24,766 nt of DNA from a virus. The position numbers and the translations under genes are program-made. How positions within the stretch are numbered: position 1 is the first letter of the stretch; each line of letters starts with the position of its first letter. Below the pieces are notes generated by a model that was given only the letters and a program-made list of their open reading frames with translations, was not told where the DNA came from and made no database searches. Positions 11,161 through 18,761 of the stretch are shown one piece after another. Location of the stretch: the IMG/VR virus record IMGVR_UViG_3300029908_000140, positions 1 through 24,766 of that record. One strand, 5' to 3'.

Positions 11161-13263
11161 TCAAGTAGCGTGCCACACCTTGGCCCGGCTGTCCGAGACG
11201 GCCGACCGGATCTTCCCCTCGGACTCAAGGGAACCCAAAATCTCATGGCGCTCGCTCGTGCGCAAAAAGCGCGTTTTTCCGATGAGGCGCGAGTGGGTGA
11301 TTGAGCCGGAGCTCTGGATGATCGAGAGCACCCGCATGACGTTCGTCTCTTGCGTGTTCTCCGCCCCCAGCTCGGGCAGTAGCATGGTCGAATTGTGGTA
11401 GGACGCCTTGACGGTCGCAATCGCCCATTCAACGTCCCAGAGGCGAACCAAGGCCCCGTCGAGCGCCCCGTGGATGAGGGCCAGCTTCTGAGCCTGCACT
11501 CCGGCCCGCGTAAGGAAGTGCCTTTCCATCTCGTCCGTGTCTGACAGCGAAATACGCTGCGAGCAGTCAAGATCGTATGCGTCCAAAGCGAGCTGAGCAT
11601 TCTCGTCGATCGGGATGAGAGTCGGCTCAGGTTTTGGCGACATCATGTTTTTCCGGTCGAGTTGGCCGTACTTCTGAAGCTCCGTGAAAAGAGTGATGAG
11701 TTCCGTGGCGCGCGCCTCGTTCCAAATCGACTTCCGAAGCTCTCCATATGCCGAGTCATTGAAGATCAAACACCGAGGGAGAAACCCGCCAGTCACGAAT
11801 TCCTTATTTACCGACCCCTTCAAATTTCCGGGAGTGGTCGACATCAGGGCCGTCACGCATGGATGCCAGACCTGGACTCTTTCACGCCCGACCGAGTCTG
11901 GACCGATGAAAAGCGAACTCGAATCGGTATAAAGCCCGTTTAGGATATCGAGCATGTCCTGTTGAAACACACCGCCGTCCCGGATGACTTTAAAGAGGGA
12001 CGAGCACTCATCGATCAGGTCCAGCCGCTCACGACGTCCGACGAGATCCTTGATCATGGCCGAAGACGAGCGGAAGCCGCCGGAGCCGATGAGGTCGAGC
12101 GAATTTTCGGCCGAAAATAAACGCTTAGCCGTCGTGTAAGGAAATGATTTTCCGGCCCCAGTGGGGGCCACATTTATAACGTAAACATTTGGCCAAGTGT
12201 TTCCGAGCCTAAGCCGATTTCCGATCACGGCCGCGCCAATCGCAATCGCCCCTCCCATCGAAAGAGCGGGCTGCGCGCGGACGGCAAATTCGTTGATTTG
12301 GTCCCTGATTTTTTTAAGACCGCCACGAGGCTCCGGCCATGGCGCTTCCTCGAAGGCTCGCCCGACAGGTGAAAGGAGTGCCGACACGTCAACGAGCTCG
12401 GACCCCGAAATCAGCGGAATGGCTGGAGTCGACTGTGTTTGAATTTGCCGGCGATTATAGGTCTTTGCATTTGAAGCGTAAAAGAAAAGCGCATTGGTCA
12501 CCGGGTCCGCGTGACAGTCAGGTCTCGTCGAATCAGAAAAATATCCGACCGGAAAATGGTTTTCCTCATCGAACCGGAGAAGCTCGCGAACTGCCTCGTC
12601 AGGCGTCACGCTTCTCGCGATCATGGCGTTCGCGATTACTTTCAAGCGGTCGTGCGAACCGGTGGGCGAGCCTCGCTTCGGGTCATCGTTCGTCCATGGG
12701 CCGCCGACGAGGTCGACTCCGGTCGTACCGAACTTACCAGCGGATTCGCCTTGCTCAAGTGCCGTGCGCAGCGATGCCAGGTCTTCCGGTCCAAAGGTAG
12801 GAAGATCGCAAATATCGAAATTCTCAAGCGTATCCGGCGTCTGCCAAAAATATGGTTCGCCAGTCTCGGGGTGCGTTGTAGGAGGGAGGACGGTTTGTTT
12901 CCCGAGCCCCAGAACGTCGATAACGCCCGCTATTTTACAGGACGGCACGCGGGAGTCGTACCGAAAGAACCGTGTCTCCCCCTTTCGTCCGCGCTTGGAC
13001 ACCGGCGAGTAAGGACACGCCGATATAATTTTCGGATCATCCGAATCAATGTCGAGCGCAAGTACGCCGCTCGCCGGGCCGCACGCGAGCCCGTAGCGTT
13101 TCGCCTTCGTCTCTTCCCAGAGGTAGCACTCCTCTTCAGTAGGAAGCCTTACACAGTACTCTTCCCATGCCTCCCCGAACTCGCGCCCCTGAAAATCAGG
13201 CCTTTTCGAGTCATTTTTGATCGGGATGAGCGAAAGACCGCGCTCGCGGTATTTGTTAAACAC
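11161..13263 (-). CDS. Prim-pol primase fused to DUF3987-type helicase-like ATPase
   Basis: A 700-residue replication protein. The N-terminal AEP prim-pol domain (about 1-165) starts MFNKYRERGLSLIPIKNDSK and shows the catalytic ALDIDSDD (69-76), a GRKGETRFFRY segment (92-102) and VLPPTTHPETGEPYFW (125-140), all family features. The C-terminal half (about 310-640) has Walker A APTGAGKS (366-373) and Walker B RLDLIDE (413-419) in a DUF3987-like context, with a helical C-terminal domain. Primer synthesis and DNA unwinding or loading are the expected roles. GTG at 13263 has GGAG 6 nt upstream. It is a single-gene leftward unit whose 3' end points at the AT-rich tract. Confidence 0.88.
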   Translation of the reverse strand: MFNKYRERGLSLIPIKNDSKRPDFQGREFGEAWEEYCVRLPTEEECYLWEETKAKRYGLACGPASGVLALDIDSDDPKIISACPYSPVSKRGRKGETRFFRYDSRVPSCKIAGVIDVLGLGKQTVLPPTTHPETGEPYFWQTPDTLENFDICDLPTFGPEDLASLRTALEQGESAGKFGTTGVDLVGGPWTNDDPKRGSPTGSHDRLKVIANAMIARSVTPDEAVRELLRFDEENHFPVGYFSDSTRPDCHADPVTNALFFYASNAKTYNRRQIQTQSTPAIPLISGSELVDVSALLSPVGRAFEEAPWPEPRGGLKKIRDQINEFAVRAQPALSMGGAIAIGAAVIGNRLRLGNTWPNVYVINVAPTGAGKSFPYTTAKRLFSAENSLDLIGSGGFRSSSAMIKDLVGRRERLDLIDECSSLFKVIRDGGVFQQDMLDILNGLYTDSSSLFIGPDSVGRERVQVWHPCVTALMSTTPGNLKGSVNKEFVTGGFLPRCLIFNDSAYGELRKSIWNEARATELITLFTELQKYGQLDRKNMMSPKPEPTLIPIDENAQLALDAYDLDCSQRISLSDTDEMERHFLTRAGVQAQKLALIHGALDGALVRLWDVEWAIATVKASYHNSTMLLPELGAENTQETNVMRVLSIIQSSGSITHSRLIGKTRFLRTSERHEILGSLESEGKIRSAVSDSRAKVWHAT

Positions 13264-13391
13264 GCGTCACTCCGATCCGGAACCGCGAAGAAACCTGAAA
13301 TACGCCTAGACGACATTCTGCATGACTGGTAAACAGATCGTACCTCTTGTCTGCCGAGTTTAAACCACACGGCGGTTCACTGAAGGTGCCC

Positions 13392-13430
13392 AAAGAGTGG
13401 ATCGGAGAAATCTGATCCACTCTTTTTATT
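13392..13430 (+). terminator. Strong rho-independent terminator with no gene upstream
   Basis: A perfect 12-bp stem (AAAGAGTGGATC 13392-13403 with GATCCACTCTTT 13414-13425), a 10-nt loop and a T-rich tail (TTATTTT). It acts in the plus direction, yet no plus-strand gene precedes it. The rest of the 300-bp gap 13264-13563 holds no gene I can support; a clear promoter for the gene at 13564 was not found, though a TTGACT occurs at 13439. Confidence 0.7.
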
Positions 13431-13563
13431 TTCGCTTTTTGACTTGCATAGCGACTACCGCTTGAGTAGTAACTCTCTCAGGGCACAAAAGTGAAGATCG
13501 AATCAGGGACAAATACAAAAAACTTTTTGTGCATGTCTGAATCAAAAACCAAGGGGCATCAAA

Positions 13564-14415
13564 ATGAAAGTGAACAACACACGTAACGCAGAAAGCGGCA
13601 CGATTAAAATCGTCGTCGCCGGAGAGCCGGGAAACGGAAAGACGTCGCTCGCGCGGACGATCGAAGCAGGTCTCGGCGAAAAAGTCCTTCTCATCTCCGC
13701 CGAAGCCGGCCTTCTTTCTCTGAAGGGATCGGACGTCGACTTCGTCGAACTCCAAATCGATGACGCAGGAAACGAGGTCCCAAAAGAAAAACGGATCGAG
13801 CGCCTTGGCGAAATTTTCGTCTGGCTAAAAGAGCCGGAGCAGGTGGCCAAGTACAAATGGATCTTCGTGGACTCCCTGACCGAGGTTCAACAGAACCTCC
13901 TCGAGTATCTCGAGACCGTGAAGGACGCGGAAGGAAACCTCGTCTTCGGGGGTCCTAAGAACACTATTAAGAAATACGGCGAGCTCTCGACCCGGATGAT
14001 GGCGCTTGCGAAAATTTTCCGGGACATCGGCCACTATAACGTTGTGTTCTCGGCGCTCGTAAAAACCGAGAAGGACGCCGACGATATCCCGAAAATGAAA
14101 ATCAACCTCATCGGGGCGTTCGCTGACCGTCTTCCGGCACTGTTCGACGAGGTTCTATATCTCGGCGTCACCGAAGAGCAGGATGAGAACGGCGTTCACG
14201 TCCGTAAGATCCTTACTCAGAAAACAAACAAGATCGACTTTCCGAAAGACCGATCGGGCAAGCTCTCTACGCTTGAGCCTGCGGACCTTTCGGTCATCGT
14301 CAAAAAGATTCGCGGAAGCACTGCGCTCATCGCGGATATTTCTGCCAAGGCCAAAGCGGCTTCGGCGGAAGCTAAATCAACCAAAGCAGAACAAACGGCA
14401 CAACAGGGAGCATGA
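13564..14415 (+). CDS. Sak4-like RecA-fold ATPase (single-strand annealing)
   Basis: A 283-residue ATPase with Walker A AGEPGNGKTSLA (19-30), Walker B KWIFVDSL (98-105) and a RecA-like core (ISAEAGLLSLKGSDVDFVEL). It fits the phage Sak4/AAA_24 group, which assists single-strand annealing recombination together with SSB. The end (about 255-283) is a Lys/Ala-rich flexible tail. ATG at 13564 has AAGGGG 7 nt upstream. The next gene, a DUF669 protein, overlaps by ATGA; the Sak4-SSB pairing is common and supports both calls. A YqaJ-like exonuclease lies 4 kb downstream as possible partner. Confidence 0.85.
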   Translation: MKVNNTRNAESGTIKIVVAGEPGNGKTSLARTIEAGLGEKVLLISAEAGLLSLKGSDVDFVELQIDDAGNEVPKEKRIERLGEIFVWLKEPEQVAKYKWIFVDSLTEVQQNLLEYLETVKDAEGNLVFGGPKNTIKKYGELSTRMMALAKIFRDIGHYNVVFSALVKTEKDADDIPKMKINLIGAFADRLPALFDEVLYLGVTEEQDENGVHVRKILTQKTNKIDFPKDRSGKLSTLEPADLSVIVKKIRGSTALIADISAKAKAASAEAKSTKAEQTAQQGA

Positions 14416-14885
14416 CAATGGGTCTCAATTTAAATCTCGAAGGCGTACAAGAAAACTCTCCGATTCCAGACGGAGTGTATCCAGTCATCCTGAACTCGGC
14501 AGAGGTCGCACCGACCAAGGCCGGCGGTTCGATGATTAAGGTTCAACTGAAAATCCAGGAAGGTGCCCCGCACGCGGGTCGCGTTCTGTTTGATCAGTTC
14601 AATATCGAAAACGCGAATCCGAAAGCTGCCCAAATCGGGCTTGGTCAGCTCAAGACGATGATGAAAGCTTTCGGCCACAAGAATCCGAACATGCTGAAAT
14701 CGTCTGAAGAGCTCATCGGCTTGAAAGGAATCGTCGCGGTAAAAGTCGTCGATGACGGCGGATCGTACGGACCACAAACGCGCGTGCGCGCGTATAAGCC
14801 TCTGGCTGCAAGCGAAGGCGGTGGGTTCGCCCCTACCACTGCGCCGGCAACCGGAACGGCAGCTAAAACAAATCCCTTCGGTTAA
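14412..14885 (+). CDS. DUF669-type single-stranded DNA-binding protein candidate
   Basis: A 157-residue protein. IPDGVYPVILNSAEVAPTKA, then GGSMIKVQLKIQEG and FNIENANPKAAQIGLGQLKT match the DUF669 pattern, a family found beside phage recombinases and thought to serve as SSB. A segment ELIGLKGIVAVKVVDDGG follows, then a low-complexity Ala/Thr/Gly linker and the end KTNPFG. The end lacks the acidic DDIPF-type tip; strikingly that tip is on the helicase at 15865. ATG at 14412 overlaps the Sak4 stop (ATGA); ATG at 14418 is an alternative. Confidence 0.82.
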   Translation: MTMGLNLNLEGVQENSPIPDGVYPVILNSAEVAPTKAGGSMIKVQLKIQEGAPHAGRVLFDQFNIENANPKAAQIGLGQLKTMMKAFGHKNPNMLKSSEELIGLKGIVAVKVVDDGGSYGPQTRVRAYKPLAASEGGGFAPTTAPATGTAAKTNPFG

Positions 14886-14926
14886 TTTCCCCGAAATGAA
14901 TTGTCTTTAGCAGCCTAAAAAGGAGA

Positions 14927-14959
14927 CGCCCCGGATAGACCATGAAGCTATCTGGGGCG
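14927..14959 (+). other. 12-bp hairpin between the DUF669 and zinc-ribbon genes
   Basis: CGCCCCGGATAG (14927-14938) pairs with CTATCTGGGGCG (14948-14959), one G-T wobble, 9-nt loop. No T-run follows. A good AAGGAG lies just before it (14918-14923), and an 11-codon reading frame (14942-14977) starts in its loop and ends one base before the next gene. It may be a processing site, an attenuator or a translational control element. Confidence 0.45.
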
Positions 14960-14978
14960 CGCTCCGAAAAGGAATGAA

Positions 14979-15224
14979 ATGAACTGCCCAGTGTGCGCAT
15001 GCGAAACGTCTGTAGTCGACTCCAGGCCCATGCCTTACGGCATCAGGCGTCGCCGTAAATGCGACGTGTGTACGAATAAGTTTTCTACCGTCGAGATGCG
15101 TGTCGGCGCAATCCCGTCCGAAGAGTTCGCTAGACTTGCGGCCCGCTTTTACCAGGAAGCCGTCGCGCTAGTGACCAAGAACAACGAGATTGAAAATTCA
15201 GTAAACAAATGGGTCACTAAATGA
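14979..15224 (+). CDS. NrdR-like zinc-ribbon protein without ATP-cone
   Basis: An 81-residue protein whose first 40 residues copy the zinc ribbon of NrdR: MNCPVCACETSVVDSRPM, IRRRRKCDVCTNKFSTVEMR, with ligands C3, C6, C28 and C31. NrdR represses ribonucleotide reductase genes and needs an ATP-cone domain, which is absent here. The remainder is a short helix (EEFARLAARFYQEAVALVTK). It may bind DNA through the ribbon alone, or block host NrdR. AAGGA lies 5 nt before the ATG. The next gene overlaps by ATGA. Confidence 0.75.
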   Translation: MNCPVCACETSVVDSRPMPYGIRRRRKCDVCTNKFSTVEMRVGAIPSEEFARLAARFYQEAVALVTKNNEIENSVNKWVTK

Positions 15225-15451
15225 GCTTCGCCAATCCCGATCAGTGCCCGCAGTGCACGCTTCAGGGTCAGTCTCATTTTCACGGTACGACGGACATCAC
15301 GATGCAGGTGAGCTGTGTGAATGGGCATGTATCGAACGTGATCCTAAAATTTGATTTGAAAGAGCTGACTTTCATCGACACCAAAAGCGGCCGACTCATC
15401 CGGTACGACAAAATAAAAAAGCCTGAAAAACCAAACCTCAACTTTAGCTAA
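15221..15451 (+). CDS. Small Cys-containing protein, unknown
   Basis: A 76-residue protein with CPQC (9-12), a His-rich QSHFHGTTD segment and CVNGH (about 32-36), a plausible four-ligand zinc site. A beta-rich centre (SNVILKFDLKELTFIDTKSG) leads to a basic, Pro-containing end. It starts with an ATGA overlap after the NrdR-like gene. No family recognised. Confidence 0.7.
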   Translation: MSFANPDQCPQCTLQGQSHFHGTTDITMQVSCVNGHVSNVILKFDLKELTFIDTKSGRLIRYDKIKKPEKPNLNFS

Positions 15452-15463
15452 GTGCGAACTGAT

Positions 15464-15868
15464 ATGAGAAAATTAAAAACACCAAGGACCCCGCTTGGGC
15501 CGTTCGAGACCGACGATTACGGCCCCTACTTTGAAATCCCCCTTACACAGGGGATGCACGCGAAGGTTTCTCCCGAAGACGCTCCTATTATCGGCGCTCA
15601 CTGTTGGTACGCGTCCCACGAGTCGCGTAGGACTAAGTTCTACGCCGTCCGCTGGACGACGATGAACGGCAAGCGCGTGAAGCTCCGGATGCACCGAGAA
15701 ATCATGGGGCTTCCCACCGGCGATATCGACTCGCTCGTGGTGGACCATCTGCCGCCTCATCACGATAGTCTCGACAATCGGCGCTCCCGTCTTGAGGTCA
15801 TCACACAGGACGAGAACATGCGTCGCTCGAAGGGATGGAAAAAGAAGCCAGAGGAGCCGTCGCTATGA
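15464..15868 (+). CDS. HNH endonuclease (homing-type, AP2/HNH-like)
   Basis: A 134-residue protein with the layout of stand-alone phage HNH enzymes: a strand-rich start (YFEIPLTQGMHAKVSPEDAP), a Trp/Tyr-containing segment (HCWYASHESRRTKFYAVRW), an MHREIMG helix, then VVDHLPPHHDSLDNRRSRLE (catalytic His in VDH, Asn in DNRR) and ITQDENMRRS. Such enzymes often act as free-standing homing nucleases. A GTG at 15452 would add four residues; neither start has a strong ribosome-binding site. The helicase gene overlaps its end by ATGA. Confidence 0.82.
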   Translation: MRKLKTPRTPLGPFETDDYGPYFEIPLTQGMHAKVSPEDAPIIGAHCWYASHESRRTKFYAVRWTTMNGKRVKLRMHREIMGLPTGDIDSLVVDHLPPHHDSLDNRRSRLEVITQDENMRRSKGWKKKPEEPSL

Positions 15869-17508
15869 GTGAACTCGTCGCGCGCCCTTACCAGCTTGAA
15901 CTCGTCGACTCCGTGTGGACGGAGCTTTTCACCGAATCGGTTGCCCTCGCGCAGCTCCCCACCGGCGGCGGTAAGACCTTTTGCTTTTCTCTTCTCATCA
16001 AAAAGGCGCTTGAGATTCCAGGCGTTCGCGTTGGCGTCGTGATGGGGCGCGTGGACCTCGTTAAACAGACAGAGAGAGCCATCGCCCGTGTAATTCCAAG
16101 AAAAGATATTGGCATTTACTGTGGCAGCATGAACCGAAAAGAGGTCAGGAGACCCGTCACAATCGCGTCGATTCAATCGATTCGTGACATCAAGGATCTT
16201 TTTTTCAACCTCCTCATCATCGATGAGGCTCACAACTTTGACCAAAACAAAGGCGGCTATTTAGAGTTCATCGACTCGGCTAGGCTCACAAACCCAAAGG
16301 TCAAAATCGTAGGGTGGACTGCGACTCCGTTCCGCTCCGACGGCCGCATTTACGGGAAGGGAAGTTTTTTTCCTAGGCTCTGTTATCAGAAAACGATTCA
16401 AGACATGATCGCTCTCGGCTTTCTTTGCCGCCCTATTTTAAAGCAGGGCGACAACTCATTCGACACGTCTCTACTGCGCGTACGTGCGGGCGAGTACCGT
16501 CAGGAAGACGTTGATAAACTTGTTTCGGATGAAAGCACGCTTGAGCTCCAGGTGAAAGACGCGCTCGAAAAAATGAAGGGCCGCACCTGCGTGGCCTGGG
16601 CGACTGCCAACATTGACCACTGCAACCGAGTCTTGGACGAGCTCCAGGCAAGAGGCGAATATGCGACTTCGGTCCACTCGAAACAAAACAAAGAAACTCG
16701 AAATACGAATCTCTCTGCATTCATGGGCGGCGGTCCTCGCCACATGGTATTCGTCTCAATTCTTTCCGAAGGGTTCGATCATCCCCCTATTGATTGCGTT
16801 GTGCTCATGCGCCCTACTCGTTCCCCTGTCTTATATATTCAGACGGTTGGTCGAGGTCTTAGAATTGCGAATGAGAAAAACAACTGTCTCGTACTCGACT
16901 ACGGGCAGGTCGTACGATTACTCGGCCCGCTTGATGAGCCGAACATCAAAGGATCAAAGCGAGAAGTCGACTCCTCTAAAGGAGAAGCCGTTCTAAAACT
17001 TTGCGACACGTGCCAAACCTGGGTTCCTGGCGGATGCAAAGAGTGCCCGGAGTGCAGCGCTCCGTTTCCGATCCTTCCACCCGAAGAGAAGCTCGATAGA
17101 GCGCCTGAGGTTGAAGCCAAAATTCTGTCGGAGAAGACAAAGCCCGTTACCGAGCACCTTGGCCCAGCCTATATCGGCATGCACGAATCGAAATCAGGAA
17201 ATCAATGTATCCGGATCACGTACCGCGACGGCAACATGCTGAGCCGCTGGGGCGGATACTTCGGGACGAGCGAGTACTTCGTCGTGACGTCAACGTGGGC
17301 CATGGAGCGCCTTGAGCGCCGCCTAACCGACATCGACGCGGATTTGCCAGGCATTCCATTCGACGAAGAGATCAAGGTCCCAGGCACGTTTGAAGTCACC
17401 AAGACAAAGGACGGGAAATATGATCGAATCATTTCAGTAAAAAAAGTTTCAAGCTCCGCCCCTCAACCGGATCAACTTGATTTCACCGAAGACGACATTC
17501 CATTTTGA
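15865..17508 (+). CDS. SF2 DEAD/H-box helicase with zinc cluster and SSB-like tail
   Basis: A 547-residue helicase. LPTGGGKT (31-38) is motif I, IIDEAH (118-123) motif II, GWTATP (150-155) motif III, SEGFDHP (301-307) motif V and QTVGRGLR (326-333) motif VI. C380, C383, C391, C394 and C397 form a zinc cluster. An extra domain follows (about 430-530), and the end is LDFTEDDIPF, nearly the acidic tip of bacterial SSB (DFDDDIPF). Start ATG at 15865 overlaps the HNH stop and has GAGGAG 8 nt upstream; an in-frame ATG at 15835 is less likely. Probable roles are fork remodelling or recombination. Confidence 0.9.
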   Translation: MSELVARPYQLELVDSVWTELFTESVALAQLPTGGGKTFCFSLLIKKALEIPGVRVGVVMGRVDLVKQTERAIARVIPRKDIGIYCGSMNRKEVRRPVTIASIQSIRDIKDLFFNLLIIDEAHNFDQNKGGYLEFIDSARLTNPKVKIVGWTATPFRSDGRIYGKGSFFPRLCYQKTIQDMIALGFLCRPILKQGDNSFDTSLLRVRAGEYRQEDVDKLVSDESTLELQVKDALEKMKGRTCVAWATANIDHCNRVLDELQARGEYATSVHSKQNKETRNTNLSAFMGGGPRHMVFVSILSEGFDHPPIDCVVLMRPTRSPVLYIQTVGRGLRIANEKNNCLVLDYGQVVRLLGPLDEPNIKGSKREVDSSKGEAVLKLCDTCQTWVPGGCKECPECSAPFPILPPEEKLDRAPEVEAKILSEKTKPVTEHLGPAYIGMHESKSGNQCIRITYRDGNMLSRWGGYFGTSEYFVVTSTWAMERLERRLTDIDADLPGIPFDEEIKVPGTFEVTKTKDGKYDRIISVKKVSSSAPQPDQLDFTEDDIPF

Positions 17509-17519
17509 AAGGGAAAAAT

Positions 17520-18074
17520 ATGGCTAGACATCTGAACGCACCGCTCTCTTCTTTTATCACTGCGAGAATCCCAATCGCTCCGGACGCGAACACCGATCCG
17601 ACCATGCTCTTCAAAATGGCGATGGTCGCCCTCGAAGCAATCACGTCGGTCGGCGGAAACGATACCGGAGTTCTCGTAAACGACATCCAGGACACCGTTC
17701 AACTCGTCCCCGGAGAGTCGTGGTGCATGGCCACCGTACAAAGCGCGCTTCGGTACGTCGAACTCATCACGGGTAAAATATCGGCTATCGCGGCGGGCGG
17801 TCTCTGTACCGCTGTATTTGCTCAGAGCGTGCCTAACCAAGTGACGACTCCGCAAGTGGGAGACATCATCGTGTTTCAGCACGGGGCCGGCCCGTCTGGG
17901 CACACTGAAATTGTCACTGGGCTCGGTGACGGCACGTTCGTATTCGCCGCTGGCGGAAACACGACGCCAGGCGCGGGATACACCGGCGCTGCGGGCGTAT
18001 TCCACAAAATGCGCACGACAACCGCACCGATCGGCGACATGACGATTCTTGGATTCCTGCGGCCGTACCTATGA
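17520..18074 (+). CDS. CHAP/NlpC-P60-like peptidoglycan hydrolase (endolysin candidate)
   Basis: A 184-residue protein. GESWCMATVQSALRYV (65-80) places the likely nucleophile C69 at the start of a helix, TPQVGDIIVFQ (110-120) is the CHAP strand pattern, and GHTEIVTG (127-134) supplies H128; GGNTTPG (145-151) could carry the third residue. A Cys peptidase that cuts the peptide stems of the cell wall is the expected activity. There is no signal peptide, so release would need a holin. ATG at 17520 has AAAGGG about 6 nt upstream. It lies inside the replication module, unusual for a lysin, and overlaps the next gene. Confidence 0.75.
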   Translation: MARHLNAPLSSFITARIPIAPDANTDPTMLFKMAMVALEAITSVGGNDTGVLVNDIQDTVQLVPGESWCMATVQSALRYVELITGKISAIAAGGLCTAVFAQSVPNQVTTPQVGDIIVFQHGAGPSGHTEIVTGLGDGTFVFAAGGNTTPGAGYTGAAGVFHKMRTTTAPIGDMTILGFLRPYL

Positions 18075-18409
18075 CCAAGAAAACAGGAGCTGAAAAAAAT
18101 GACCAAGAGAAAACTCGCCTTGACCTACTCTCTCCGATTTGGATCGAAGGCGTGGGTCGGGTGCTCACCTTCGGGGCGAAGAAATACGCGGCCCACAATT
18201 GGAGAAAGGGCATTGCTCAGTCTCGTCTACTTGGCGCAGCCCTTAGGCATGTTTTTGCGTTTCTCGGGGGTGAGGATAACGACCCAGAAAGCGGACTGTC
18301 ACATTTACTTCACGCAAGTTGCTGCCTCCAATTCGCCTTCGAGCTCCACCGAGACCGGCCAGAACTCGACGACAGATGGAAGCCGGAGACAGGTAAAAAA
18401 ATGCGCTGA
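18071..18409 (+). CDS. dATP/dGTP diphosphohydrolase-like protein (DUF5664 type)
   Basis: A 112-residue protein. RLDLLSPIWIEGVGRVLTFG, then AKKYAAHNWRKGIAQSRLLG, then ALRHVFAFLGGEDNDPESGL and SHLLHASCCLQFAFEL match the family pattern (GAKKY, NWxKG, LRHL, GEDxDPESGLSHLxHA). The E/D/H set would bind metal for dNTP pyrophosphate removal. ATG at 18071 overlaps the lysin stop (ATGA). The frame ends KKMR then stop, just after an A7 run at 18395-18401; a zinc-finger frame continues in the +1 frame (see the feature at 18099). Expected role: shaping dNTP pools during replication. Confidence 0.82.
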   Translation: MTKKTGAEKNDQEKTRLDLLSPIWIEGVGRVLTFGAKKYAAHNWRKGIAQSRLLGAALRHVFAFLGGEDNDPESGLSHLLHASCCLQFAFELHRDRPELDDRWKPETGKKMR

Positions 18410-18518
18410 CTGTAAAGGCTCAGGATGGGTGCTTGGATGGCACGATTTAATACCAAATATGCCGGCCACGAAGGAATGTGGCCGGTGTTACGGCACCGGA
18501 TTTGATTCAACCAAATAA
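18099..18518 (+). CDS. Zinc-finger reading frame overlapping the dNTP hydrolase in +1 frame
   Basis: The last 45 residues hold CADCKGSGW and CGRCYGTG, a DnaJ-type zinc pair that is clearly coding, at about 18404-18518. How translation reaches it is unclear. The frame is open from ATG 18099, which has AGGAG 9 nt upstream, but the stretch to about 18395 looks like a shadow of the hydrolase gene. No start codon lies between the A7 run (18395-18401) and the first Cys pair. So either the overlapping frame is used in full, or the ribosome shifts +1 at A7 to fuse the finger to the hydrolase, or the run has a one-base error. The start given is the longest option. Confidence 0.4.
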   Translation: MTKRKLALTYSLRFGSKAWVGCSPSGRRNTRPTIGERALLSLVYLAQPLGMFLRFSGVRITTQKADCHIYFTQVAASNSPSSSTETGQNSTTDGSRRQVKKCADCKGSGWVLGWHDLIPNMPATKECGRCYGTGFDSTK

Positions 18519-18536
18519 AGACTAAGAGAACAAAAA

Positions 18537-18761
18537 ATGATGAACCCAAACTGTGGATTCCCCGAATGCATGATCGGCGGATTCGGATGCAACCGAGAAA
18601 AGATTTGCACGGCCGAAGACGAGAAAAAACTGAAGTCAATTAAACAAGACGACCGACACGACGCGGAGGTTTACGCCGCTGATCAGTGGGAGCAGGGCAC
18701 CGCAAAGAAGTCTTTTATCGCTGGACGAGAGACCTGCGCTTGCAAAGGAGAGAAACGATGA
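18537..18761 (+). CDS. Small Cys-rich protein, unknown
   Basis: A 74-residue protein with Cys at CGFPEC (residues 6-11), CNREKIC (18-24) and CACKG near the end, in all six Cys, suggesting zinc binding or a small knuckle fold. The middle is acidic and helical (DEKKLKSIKQDDRHDAEVYA). Two successive ATGs (18537, 18540) start it; either may be used. The exonuclease gene overlaps its end by ATGA. No family recognised. Confidence 0.72.
   Translation: MMNPNCGFPECMIGGFGCNREKICTAEDEKKLKSIKQDDRHDAEVYAADQWEQGTAKKSFIAGRETCACKGEKR

Noticed and set aside
12511-13332. Long open frame of 273 codons on the plus strand
   Set aside because: Antisense to the prim-pol domain, which has clear catalytic motifs; Arg/Ser-rich product without a domain or ribosome-binding site.
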